A DNA stretch of 64,000 nucleotides from Cytobacillus oceanisediminis 2691. Its GTDB lineage: Bacteria; Bacillota; Bacilli; Bacillales; Cytobacillaceae. The stretch covers positions 557,831 to 621,830 of the forward strand of contig NZ_VEEP01000002.1 of NCBI RefSeq assembly GCF_007678455.1, written 5' to 3'. The position numbers and the translations under genes are program-made. The notes under the pieces are model-generated. The model searched no databases, had not been told where the DNA came from, and was given only the letters and a program-made list of their open reading frames with translations. Positions 26,173 to 34,071 of the stretch are shown here, piece by piece (positions within the stretch are counted from its first letter, which is position 1; each line of letters opens with the position of its first letter).

Positions 26173-27111
26173 ATGTACAATGCAGGCATACTAGGAATCG
26201 GAGCAAACATTCCGGAAACAGTCATAACAAATGAAGTAATTGCCAAACGCTTTGGTATTACGGAAGAAGAGATTTACAGGAAAACAGGCATTTTGGAAAG
26301 ACGCTATGAATCTACCGATGCTTCGCTTACGGACATGTGTGAAATTGCAGGCATACGGGCTATCAAAGATGCCGGACTTGATCCAATGGACATCGACATG
26401 GTCATTATTGGAACGAACACTCATGACACCCATATCACGGCTGCATTGGTGCAAGACAGAATTGGAGCTGTACAATGCGCAGGCCTGGACCTGCACTCTG
26501 GATGTTCCAGTTTTATTACGGCTTTGGCAACAGGGGCCCAGTTTGTCCAGACCGGATTATACAAAAACGTGCTGGTCATTGCCGTGGATAAATGCTCTTC
26601 CCTCTTGAATCCCATGGACAAGAAGACTGCGCTGCTGTTTTCTGACGGTGCTGCGGCTGTCGTTGTAGGCCAAGTTGGAGAAAACAAAGGGATCCTGGGA
26701 ATCAATATGCAGATGGACGGAAGCGGAGGAAAATACCTTCACCTTGATGAAAACAAGAATATCAAAATGGACGGAAGGGCTGTTTTCGAATTCGCTGTCA
26801 ACAAGTTCCCGGAGGCAGTTCATAAAGTATTGGAAGTTTCGGGGCTGAATCTGGCGGATGTCGATTTCATCGTTCCGCACCAATCAAACCTGCGTATTAT
26901 CGAAAAAGGAATCGAGACTCTTGGATATCCAGTGGAAAAAGTCCATACCAAAACCATCCAATATTACGGGAATTCATCTGCACCAACAGTAGCAATCGGC
27001 CTTTACGAGGAAGTGAAGCAAGGGAAAATCAAGGATGGAGATTTAGTTGTTCTAGTCGGGTATGGCGCAGGCCTCGGCTGGGGAGCCATCACACTTCGCT
27101 GGGGGAAGTGA
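26173..27111 (+). CDS. 3-oxoacyl-ACP synthase III-family (FabH-like) enzyme
   Basis: 312 aa, normal FabH length. The catalytic triad is present: Cys in LHSGCSSFITAL (about 110), His in VPHQSN (about 240) and Asn in YGNSSAPT (about 271). It condenses an acyl-CoA with malonyl-ACP in the usual case. Divergence at the N-terminus and the lack of a fatty-acid gene neighbourhood suggest a specialised or secondary KAS III rather than the housekeeping FabH. GGGGAG precedes the ATG. Nothing else is in its operon. Confidence 0.85.
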   Translation: MYNAGILGIGANIPETVITNEVIAKRFGITEEEIYRKTGILERRYESTDASLTDMCEIAGIRAIKDAGLDPMDIDMVIIGTNTHDTHITAALVQDRIGAVQCAGLDLHSGCSSFITALATGAQFVQTGLYKNVLVIAVDKCSSLLNPMDKKTALLFSDGAAAVVVGQVGENKGILGINMQMDGSGGKYLHLDENKNIKMDGRAVFEFAVNKFPEAVHKVLEVSGLNLADVDFIVPHQSNLRIIEKGIETLGYPVEKVHTKTIQYYGNSSAPTVAIGLYEEVKQGKIKDGDLVVLVGYGAGLGWGAITLRWGK

Positions 27112-27169
27112 TTGCTTAAACTAAAGTCTTCGGATGACAGGGACTGGGGAGTCAGCGGGCATTCGCTGA

Positions 27170-27193
27170 TTTTAATCAAACGTTTGATTAAAA
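27170..27193. promoter_or_regulatory. Perfect 24-bp palindrome
   Basis: TTTTAATCAAAC / GTTTGATTAAAA. It lies in the 238-bp gap between the FabH-like and PPOX genes. The centre TCAAACGTTTGA looks like a TetR-family operator. It has no T tail beyond its own arm, so a terminator is less likely. Confidence 0.55.
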
Positions 27194-27349
27194 GAAGTAT
27201 AAAGCTAAACAGAGACAGTACCCCTGTCCCAGAGATGATTCAGTTAACAGTTAAAACCTCCATGAATAGCCAATTGACCCTGGAAGTGATTCATTAAAAT
27301 TAAATAAATGGTAGTATTGTTACAAATACCCAATTTAAAAGGTGACCAC

Positions 27350-27991
27350 ATGATATCAAACTATAAAGATATAATCTCAACACAGGAAGAATTTGAAGAG
27401 TTTCGTTCTTCGATCGGAAATCCAAGCCTGAGGGCAGCAAATAAAGTGATTTCTATTATTGACGATCATTGTAAGAACTTCATTTCAAAGTCTCCCTTTT
27501 TATCTATGTCCACTTCTAACGCCGACGGCCATTGTGATGTTTCACCACGCGGAGATTTTCCCGGGTTTGTGGCAGTTCTTGATGAAAAGCATCTTTTTAT
27601 CCCCGAACGTCCTGGAAATCGCAGACTGGATTCAGCTCATAACATTATTACCAATCCTCATATCGGGCTGCTCTTTCTCATACCTGGACTGGGTGAAACG
27701 TTAAGAATCAATGGGAAAGCCTATATCTCCCGTGATTCTGACCTTCTCGAAAAAACAGCCGTCAACGGAAAGACTCCTTTGTTTGGTATTTTAGTAGAAG
27801 TCGAAGAATGTTACGCTCATTGTGCTAAAGCATTTATAAGATCAAACTTATGGCAGCCGGAATCATGGTTACAGACAGATGCCCTTCCATCTGTCCCAAA
27901 CATGCTAGTTGCGCACTCAAAGCTGCCAAACACAACCGCTGAACAAGTTGCAAAGGAATTAAATGAAGGATATACAACCAGGCTTTATTGA
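27350..27991 (+). CDS. Pyridoxamine 5'-phosphate oxidase-like flavoprotein
   Basis: 213 aa from ATG 27350 (AAAGGTG upstream; earlier in-frame ATG 27308 has no RBS). The split-barrel FMN-binding fold is seen in FLSMSTSNADGHCDVSPRGD, LFIPERPGNRRLDSAHNI and NPHIGLLFLIPGLGETLRIN. This fits the MSMEG_1061-type PPOX subgroup of about 200 aa, which uses FMN or F420 to reduce unknown substrates. A possible operator lies upstream at 27170-27193 and a terminator downstream at 28062. Confidence 0.85.
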   Translation: MISNYKDIISTQEEFEEFRSSIGNPSLRAANKVISIIDDHCKNFISKSPFLSMSTSNADGHCDVSPRGDFPGFVAVLDEKHLFIPERPGNRRLDSAHNIITNPHIGLLFLIPGLGETLRINGKAYISRDSDLLEKTAVNGKTPLFGILVEVEECYAHCAKAFIRSNLWQPESWLQTDALPSVPNMLVAHSKLPNTTAEQVAKELNEGYTTRLY

Positions 27992-28061
27992 TCATAGAGA
28001 CTAGTAGACGTCTCACTCAAAACCGAAATAGTTATGAAAACCCCTGAGCTAACAGATTAAA

Positions 28062-28092
28062 GAGGATAGCATAATGTCTATCCTCCTTCTTC
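28062..28092 (+). terminator. Terminator of the PPOX gene
   Basis: GAGGATAG / CTATCCTC with 8-nt loop, then CTTCTTC. An almost identical hairpin lies at 47723-47749. The rest of 27992-28325 shows only a CCCTGTCCCC repeat fragment (near 28210) and the leader of the next gene. Confidence 0.7.
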
Positions 28093-28325
28093 AGCACAAT
28101 TCATTTCATTTCCTTATTACCATCATCATTTTCCAGGGGCGAATTGGAAAAGGAAGATTCACTTTACCAGAGCGCATGGCAACTCCCTGTTTTCTCCAGT
28201 TCTTGAGACGCCCTGTCCCCTTCTTGTACATATTTCTATGACCGTCTGGCTCTGTTGTTCCCTCCATAACATCTACTCATATCCAATTTGTGGTATCCTG
28301 AAAACAGTGCAAAGGGGGAGTTACG

Positions 28326-29447
28326 ATTAAAAGAATCACTTTAATAATAAGTCTATTACTATTTCTTTTCGCTTTATTTTTCCTCTTCGATCATTCCGTG
28401 AGAATTGTTCCAGTTACCGAATTTACTAGTGACCCTAATCTCCATCTTGAAATAACAAAAATGCGCGAACAAAAAGAGGCTGGCCGAAATTTGATTGATG
28501 TATATAAAGAGCTTCCTTTGATTGATGTACATAGTCACGACGTCCATTTAGTTGATCGCAATGAGAAAAGAATACAGGATTACGGTTCATATATGAATGT
28601 TTGGGAAACTTATGGAATTGACCAAACCGTATTATTCGGTGATATATCGGAACCATCTGCTGTCCAATCTGATCGTTTAACCTGGAAGTATTATAAAAAA
28701 TACACCGATTATATCGTTCCTTCTTTTGCGGGAATCCCTCTAAAAAAAGATGAAAACGGGGTTGAACTTGTAAAGGAAAAATTAGAGCAGGGTTACTTGA
28801 ACATAGGGGAAATTATGGCCTCTTCTACTTATTCGCCATTTGCAAATGTAAAATGGAAGGCTAAACACCCCTACGATGGTGCATTGCCGGAAATTTATCA
28901 TCTTGCTGGAGAATATAAAGTACCTATTTTACTGCATATCGATCCTCCAAATGGTGTACCCATCAATTCCCTTAAAACAGCGTTAAAGAACCACCCAAAA
29001 ACAATCTTTATCTTCGCACACGGGAATGTATATAATTCTCCTGGAAATTTAGATTCACTTTTAAAACAATATGATAATCTTTATATTGATTTTTACGCAG
29101 GGTTTTCACGTTATCATAAAGGCAGCGAACAAGACCTAGAAGATTTTGTACCTTTGATTGAAAAATACCCCGATCGCTTCTTATTGGGCTCAGATTCCGG
29201 GTACGATATTGGATTAGAAAATTCTTATCTAGCGATGTATGAATTAATTGATCTGTTATCTCCAGAAACAGCGGCAATGGTTGCATCAGAAAACTATAGA
29301 AGATTAATAGAAGAACAGCCTCCAACAGATTATCAGATTAAAGAAATTAAAGATCTAACAAAGGATCTGAACATTAAAGATAAAAGTTATTTTCTAAATA
29401 AGCGGCAAGCAAATGAACTCATTTTTTCCTTAGAAAAGAACAAGTAG
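28326..29447 (+). CDS. Membrane-anchored amidohydrolase-family protein with ATT start
   Basis: 373 aa if translation starts at ATT 28326. AAAGGGGGAG ends 5 nt upstream, and the frame then reads (M)KRITLIISLLLFLFALFF, a typical TM anchor or signal. The next usual start, GTG 28398, lacks an RBS and would cut off the anchor. The TIM-barrel amidohydrolase (Amidohydro_2) domain shows DVHSHDVHL (metal ligands), PILLHIDPPNG, IFIFAHGN and LLGSDSGYD. It would act outside the membrane or at its surface. The ATT may be a true rare start or a damaged ATG. A terminator follows at 29529-29555. Confidence 0.75.
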   Translation: MKRITLIISLLLFLFALFFLFDHSVRIVPVTEFTSDPNLHLEITKMREQKEAGRNLIDVYKELPLIDVHSHDVHLVDRNEKRIQDYGSYMNVWETYGIDQTVLFGDISEPSAVQSDRLTWKYYKKYTDYIVPSFAGIPLKKDENGVELVKEKLEQGYLNIGEIMASSTYSPFANVKWKAKHPYDGALPEIYHLAGEYKVPILLHIDPPNGVPINSLKTALKNHPKTIFIFAHGNVYNSPGNLDSLLKQYDNLYIDFYAGFSRYHKGSEQDLEDFVPLIEKYPDRFLLGSDSGYDIGLENSYLAMYELIDLLSPETAAMVASENYRRLIEEQPPTDYQIKEIKDLTKDLNIKDKSYFLNKRQANELIFSLEKNK

Positions 29448-29528
29448 CAACAATGCGACACTGGGACGGAAATATTCAAAAAAAACTAATTAATTTTGGC
29501 CGTGTCCATAATGTGCAAGACGAAAAAA

Positions 29529-29560
29529 GAAGCAAGGGGCACGTCCCCTCGCTTCTCGGA
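29529..29560. terminator. Terminator between convergent genes
   Basis: GAAGCAAGGGG / CCCCTCGCTTC with a 5-nt loop. One mismatch pair in the stem. Confidence 0.7.
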
Positions 29561-29581
29561 TAGTAATCCTGTTCTTTTACC

Positions 29582-30139
29582 CTACTTCAAAATAGCTAAA
29601 ATCGTATCCTTAAAACTATCATAAACATCTGACCAAAGAGCTGATTCCTCTGTATACCTTTTTCTTAAAGAACCAAAGGCTCCTTTTTGTTTCTCCGCAA
29701 AGGAGGAATCATCTTTTGGCGGCAGTGCCGCACGAACTTCATCAACGATTTGCTGAGCTTTGGGTGCACGAGGTCCCCACTTTCCAAGCAATTGTCCTTG
29801 ATTATCAAAGATTAAAATCATTGGAATTGCCCGTCCGCCGTTTGTTAAGTGACGATCAATCAAATCTGTATCTGCATCCCGCAATGCGACGCGTACTTCA
29901 ATATCTGCCCCTTCTGCTAATTTGCGGATAACGGGATTGATCATCATGGCATCTCCACACCAATCCTCGGTAATCGTCAGGAAATGCAGTTGATGTTTTT
30001 TTAACTCTTCAGCGAATCCAGCTGCTGGGAGTTGAAATTGTTCATAAACAGCAAAGCTTTCCTCTTTTAACATGCTCATTTCATCCATATAAGTTTGAAT
30101 CGATTTTCCCTCTTCAAAATACTGTTGTTCCGTTTTCAT
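29582..30139 (-). CDS. Thioredoxin-family protein
   Basis: 185 aa. Thioredoxin-like fold with TITEDWCGDAMMINPVIRKL (about 54-73): the active site is WCGDAM instead of WCGPC, with only one cysteine. RAIPMILIFDNQGQLLGKWG contains the cis-Pro. This subgroup of bacilli proteins has one redox Cys and its function is unclear, perhaps bacillithiol- or glutaredoxin-like. RBS GGAGG precedes the ATG. No signal peptide, so cytosolic. Confidence 0.85.
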   Translation of the reverse strand: MKTEQQYFEEGKSIQTYMDEMSMLKEESFAVYEQFQLPAAGFAEELKKHQLHFLTITEDWCGDAMMINPVIRKLAEGADIEVRVALRDADTDLIDRHLTNGGRAIPMILIFDNQGQLLGKWGPRAPKAQQIVDEVRAALPPKDDSSFAEKQKGAFGSLRKRYTEESALWSDVYDSFKDTILAILK

Positions 30140-30163
30140 TTAAATTCCTCCTAAGTTAAATCC

Positions 30164-30232
30164 GCCGGGAAGGGACTGCAGGTATCGTCACGGGAATCCT
30201 TGCTTTTCAACTTGATCCAGATAATAGGTAAA
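30164..30232 (-). pseudogene. Relic copy of the GyrI-like gene
   Basis: Bases 30177-30228 resemble 31122-31172 inside the GyrI-like gene, including a 13-base exact block AATCCTTGCTTTC-like run and ACTTGATCC. Identity is about 80-85 percent by eye. It corresponds to the region encoding DNPDQVESKDCRHDACV. It is now intergenic, next to the thioredoxin-family gene. Confidence 0.6.
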
Positions 30233-30252
30233 TTCTTCTTTTGTCGAAATTT

Positions 30253-30690
30253 TTATAACGTTTTTCTAAATGAATAACACCATTTATCGTAATCTAGTTT
30301 CTCTTCATAAAAACGATGAGCTTTATCTCGCTGAATTCCTGATTCTAATGCCACATATTCAGCTCCATTTTCTTTTGCCCAGTTATGTATGTAACTTAAT
30401 AATTTCTCTCCAAAGCCAGAAGATCGGTGAGCATTATCAGTCACCAGATCATAGATAAATACATGACGTTTATTATAGAAGTTAACCCTCCAGCTTAAAC
30501 CAGCAAGGGATACAATCCGATTATCTTTATATAAAGCATATAAAGTATATCCATCTTCCCTCATTTCCTCTAGTAACTCTAAGTATGTCTTTTGTGTCAA
30601 ATCAGTACGTAACTGATTCATAATTGGAAAGGCTTCTAACCATTGTTCTTTATTGGTTAATTCCTGTATTGTCTCTGCCGTAGAATTCAT
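30253..30690 (-). CDS. GNAT acetyltransferase
   Basis: 145 aa. Motif A is FIYDLVTDNAHRSSGFGEKL (about 75-94) with RSSGFG in place of R/QxxGxG/A, followed by ALESGIQRDKAHRFYEEKLD (motif B). Normal length for a single-domain N-acetyltransferase using acetyl-CoA. Substrate unknown. RBS AAAGGGG. It lies among small enzymes transcribed in the same direction but with its own spacing. Confidence 0.85.
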   Translation of the reverse strand: MNSTAETIQELTNKEQWLEAFPIMNQLRTDLTQKTYLELLEEMREDGYTLYALYKDNRIVSLAGLSWRVNFYNKRHVFIYDLVTDNAHRSSGFGEKLLSYIHNWAKENGAEYVALESGIQRDKAHRFYEEKLDYDKWCYSFRKTL

Positions 30691-30846
30691 ATTTACACCC
30701 CTTTAAAAGTTAAACTCATGTAACCTTCCTGGATTAACGCCGCCCGAAGTAGGAAATACAGCCCTCAAGGATCGGCGAATTGCGATTCGCTAAACTTTCC
30801 GTTCGTACACAGTAAAAATGTCACCATTGTTTGGTGACACTATGTT

Positions 30847-31329
30847 CTAAAACGTCTTTTTTTCAACTGGTACAAATAAATCCACTCGGCATTTCCCTTC
30901 AGGATCCTCGGATGGGTTATTCATATTAAATTCCAGATTCTCTCTCTGAAAATCGGCTGCGTACTCGCTATGTGGCAGCCATTCGCCAAACATATATTGA
31001 TAGGCGGAATGTAGTTTTTCAGGTTTTTCATAAAAGGAATAAAGTGCGTATTGCCCGCCATCCAACTTCCTGAATTCCATATCTTCATGGTTGTCCTTAT
31101 TAAAACCGTCTGGTAATGTAACGCAGGCATCGTGACGGCAATCCTTGCTTTCCACTTGATCCGGATTATCTAAAGATATGCCGATGAATGACTGCTGAGG
31201 AGGGTAAAGTCCATTGCTGGCTGCCCAATGGATCAGCTTTCCCCAGTGTTCCTGGGGTTCAAAATAACTCCCCGTTCGTCTGATATAGGCTATTTGCATT
31301 TCAGGTAAGTTCTTGATTAGGATATTCAT
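30847..31329 (-). CDS. GyrI-like effector-binding domain protein
   Basis: 160 aa from ATG 31329 (AAAGGGG 8 nt upstream). It starts MNILIKNLPEMQIAYIRRTG and has FIGISLDNPDQVESKDCRHD, CVTLPDGF, the GyrI-like/AraC effector-binding fold (SOUL-like). No DNA-binding domain is present. Stand-alone members bind small molecules and some act as hydrolases or gyrase inhibitors. A relic of the same sequence lies about 0.9 kb away. It is just downstream of a nitroreductase gene (41-bp gap). Confidence 0.82.
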   Translation of the reverse strand: MNILIKNLPEMQIAYIRRTGSYFEPQEHWGKLIHWAASNGLYPPQQSFIGISLDNPDQVESKDCRHDACVTLPDGFNKDNHEDMEFRKLDGGQYALYSFYEKPEKLHSAYQYMFGEWLPHSEYAADFQRENLEFNMNNPSEDPEGKCRVDLFVPVEKKTF

Positions 31330-31370
31330 TTTTTCTGCCCCTTTTTGAAAAGATTTGGCATACCGCATCC

Positions 31371-32150
31371 TTATTCATTATTCATAAAGTTTTGTCTCTC
31401 CAGGTAGTTGAGCACAGTTTGTGAAAATTCCTGATGCGATTGCTTCGTATACTTGGCGATCGTATAAATCTGAGCCAGGTTTTTTAATCCCAATTGCTCT
31501 GTCATTTCTTTAAGTTTTGGGACGGCCATGTAACGGTTCCAGCCTTTTTCATTACGATCTTGATAAATTTCCTGAATATCATCATCCGTATAATCGTGAT
31601 ACTGATCGTGGTGAACAAGTCCCTGCAATGGCAACCTGTCACGCGGGGCAGGATTTTCTGCTGGATACCCTAATGAATAGCCGACAACGGGTACGACATT
31701 CGGCGGTAAGTTCAGCAATTCACCAATTTGATCACAATTCGCAAGCGTTGAGCCCATATAGCAAATTCCCAGTCCCTCATTTTCCGCTGCTAAAGCGCAG
31801 TTCTGTGCGGCAAGGGCTGCATCAATCGATCCAATCATAAAGCTCATGTAATTATCAAAATGTACAGGTGCGTCGTTAAGTGCAAGCCATTTTCTCATTC
31901 TATTAAAATCAGCACAAAAGGTTAAAAGGATTGGCGCATCGACCACCATCGATTGCTCCATATGTGCATGGTATAGCTTTTTCTTAAGTTCCTTGTCTTT
32001 CGTGACGACGATTGAGTATGTTTGCATATTGCCGCTTGACGAGGCACGGATACCCGCCTCTAAAATCCGCTCTAGCAGCTCTTGACTGACTTCCAGATCT
32101 TCATATTCTCGAATCGACCGGTGCCCATGGATTACCTCATTCAACTCCAA
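31371..32150 (-). CDS. Nitroreductase-family flavoprotein (NfsA/NfrA-like)
   Basis: 259 aa with TTG start (AAAGGAG 9 nt upstream). It begins LNEVIHGHRSIREYEDLEVS with RSIR for FMN phosphate binding. ASSSGNMQTYSIVVTKD and GLGICYMGS are the other FMN contacts, and the extra C-terminal region (WNRYMAVPKLKEMTEQLGLK) is that of NfsA/NfrA. It reduces quinones or nitro compounds using NAD(P)H. It follows the thioesterase gene by 21 bp and precedes the GyrI-like gene, so the three may form an operon. Confidence 0.85.
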   Translation of the reverse strand: MELNEVIHGHRSIREYEDLEVSQELLERILEAGIRASSSGNMQTYSIVVTKDKELKKKLYHAHMEQSMVVDAPILLTFCADFNRMRKWLALNDAPVHFDNYMSFMIGSIDAALAAQNCALAAENEGLGICYMGSTLANCDQIGELLNLPPNVVPVVGYSLGYPAENPAPRDRLPLQGLVHHDQYHDYTDDDIQEIYQDRNEKGWNRYMAVPKLKEMTEQLGLKNLAQIYTIAKYTKQSHQEFSQTVLNYLERQNFMNNE

Positions 32151-32171
32151 AACAAATCACTCCTTTTGTTT

Positions 32172-32606
32172 CTATTTTTCTAGCTCCACTAAATATTCCT
32201 TCAATCGCCCTTTTGTTTCAGAGGAAAGCGGCGTCGACTTTCTAGTGTCGTCATCCATTTGCACAATGACGGTTTCTGCCACGGCAGCAACTTCTCCATT
32301 TTGATAGATTCCTTGAAATAAAGACAAGGAACTATTGCCGATTCTTGTAATGGCACTGCCGATCTCCACCGTTCCAGGCCACCGTATTTCTGAAAGTAAA
32401 TCCAGCTTCTGGCTCGCGATCACAAACGAAGCCTTTTCAGCATGCAGCGGCTCCTTTACATAGAGAAGCTCCGTTCTTCCCGTTTCCAGGAAGGTTGAAA
32501 ACAATGCGTTATTTACATGTCCCTGCCGATCCGTATCTGCATATCTAATCTTATCAAATGCCTTTAGTGGGAAATCTTCATATTTGGGTCTCATCTGCAA
32601 TACCAT
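32172..32606 (-). CDS. Hotdog-fold acyl-CoA thioesterase
   Basis: About 144 aa; tandem ATGs at 32609 and 32606 lie just after GGAGG and the exact start is unsure. KIRYADTDRQGHVNNALFST (about 19-38) is the 4HBT motif with catalytic Asp (YADTD..GHVNN). Length fits the 4-hydroxybenzoyl-CoA thioesterase/YbgC type. It likely hydrolyses acyl-CoA. First gene of a probable three-gene minus-strand operon. Confidence 0.85.
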   Translation of the reverse strand: MVLQMRPKYEDFPLKAFDKIRYADTDRQGHVNNALFSTFLETGRTELLYVKEPLHAEKASFVIASQKLDLLSEIRWPGTVEIGSAITRIGNSSLSLFQGIYQNGEVAAVAETVIVQMDDDTRKSTPLSSETKGRLKEYLVELEK

Positions 32607-32621
32607 CATTCCTCCTGCCAC

Positions 32622-33006
32622 TAGCTTTTAGAGTCATATACTAGATACACTCTTCAACACCTTTAGCAATAAATCCTTCTTCACCATACCTTTACTACAT
32701 TTCTTGCCCCAAAACACTGATGGGACACGGGGGAGGCTCTCGCGTCTCACGCGGGAACCGAAGTATTTTTGTTTGAAGCCATGTAGCCAAGGAAGAAAGA
32801 AGCATGACAATGCTCATTTCAGTCTGTACGCGAGATTATACGGCTAGATTCCTAGATTCTTACAATTCACAAGATACCAAAACCGTCCCCTTGCCTTCTC
32901 ACATTGCCACTGTAAATTTTATTATTCAATGAACATATATTTAAGTTTCAACAATCCATTTTTTAGGTAAAAGTATCTAAAACTTTCATCTCAGGAGGAG
33001 TCTTAT
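32622..33006. other. Intergenic region
   Basis: It contains GATGGGACACGGGGGA (32709-32724) and AACCGTCCCCTTGCC (32881-32895) fragments of the dispersed family, and the AGGAGGAG ribosome binding site of the next small gene. No other gene seen. Confidence 0.4.
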
Positions 33007-33150
33007 TTGGCTAATGAAGAAATAGTCATTTATCAAGGAAAAGAATATATCATAGTGCATCAGTATGATTCAGGCTATGTAGAAATCAGGATGCTAAAAA
33101 GCAGGAGTATTGAACTGGTACACGAGTCAGAATTAAAATCGCGCAACTAA
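33007..33150 (+). CDS. Small protein, 47 aa
   Basis: TTG start at 33007 with AGGAGGAG at good spacing. Reads (M)ANEEIVIYQGKEYIIVHQYD then SGYVEIRMLKSRSIELVHES and ELKSRN. The alternating pattern suggests a small SH3-like beta-barrel. Not recognised, but such short proteins occur widely in bacilli. The first 53-bp repeat begins about 70 bases after its stop. Confidence 0.6.
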   Translation: MANEEIVIYQGKEYIIVHQYDSGYVEIRMLKSRSIELVHESELKSRN

Positions 33151-33216
33151 TTCTGATTCCTGGAAAAATGGTGATTTCATAAGATAAGACGGAGGTACAA
33201 TGTCTCTTTTTACACG

Positions 33217-33990
33217 CAAAAGATACCCTTACGAGGCCTCGAATACTAGCCAAAAGGTATCTTCATGGGGGAAAGGTGCCCTTATGAAGCCCCAACATCG
33301 GGCATAAGGGTATCTTTATGGGGGAATGGTGCCCTTATGATGCCTCAACACCGTGCATAAGGGTCTCTTTAGGGGCGAAAGGTGCCCTTATGATGCCTCA
33401 ACACCGTGCATAAGGGTCTCTTTATGCATGAAAGGTGCCCTTATGAAGCTTCAACACCGTGCATAAGGGTCTCTTTATGAGCGAAAGGTACCCTTATGAA
33501 GCTACAACACCGTGCATAAGGGTATCTTTATGGGGGAATGGTGCCCTTATGATGCCTCAACACCGTGCATAAGGGTCTCTTTAGGGGCGAAAGGTGCCCT
33601 TATGATGCCTCAACACCGTGCATAAGGGTCTCTTTAGGCATGAAAGGTGCCCTTATGAAGCTTCAACACCGTGCATAAGGGTCTCTTTATGAGCGAAAAG
33701 TACCCTTATGTGACCTCATTCCCCTGCATAAGGGTCTCTTTATGGGGGAATGGTGCCCTTATGAAGCCTCAACACCGTGCATAAGGGTATCTTTATGGGT
33801 GAATGGTGCCCTTATGAAGCCTCATCACCGTGCATAAGGATCTCTTTATGGGCGAATGGTGCCCTTATAAAGCCTCATCACCGTGCATAAGGGTATCTTT
33901 ATTGGTGAAAGGTGCCCTTATGAAGCCTCAACACTATGCATAAGGGTGTCTTATACGCGAAAGGAACTCCCTTATGAGATCTCGAATCCC
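33217..33990. repeat. Array 1: about 14 units of a 53-bp palindromic repeat
   Basis: Units start near 33222, 33276, 33329, 33381, 33434, 33487, 33540, 33592, 33645, 33698, 33752, 33805, 33858 and 33911, with a partial one at 33965. Each has GTGCCCTTATG, a 16-nt middle (AAGCCTCAACACCGTG) and CATAAGGGTCTC, then TTTATGGGCGAAAG. CCCTTATG and CATAAGGG form a stem in every unit. Units 3-6 and 7-10 are almost identical blocks of about 211 bp, so the array has grown by segmental duplication. It lies between the 3' ends of convergent genes. There is no unique spacer and no coding sense. Confidence 0.92.
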
Positions 33991-34038
33991 CGGAACCGTC
34001 CCCTTGTCGCATTCTTATCACATAATTAATCAACAAAA

Positions 34039-34064
34039 AAACCAGCAGATGCACCCGCTGGTTT
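34039..34064 (-). terminator. Terminator of the desaturase gene
   Basis: AAACCAGC / GCTGGTTT with a 10-nt loop. On the minus strand it is followed by TTTTTTGTTG, 8 bases after the stop codon. Confidence 0.85.
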
Positions 34065-34071
34065 CAACTGA

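Noticed and set aside
26191..26883. Overlapping minus-strand ORFs in the FabH-like gene
   Set aside because: Shadows of the KAS III reading frame.
33217..33990. CRISPR array
   Set aside because: The 53-bp units are directly joined with no unique spacers, and no cas genes are nearby.
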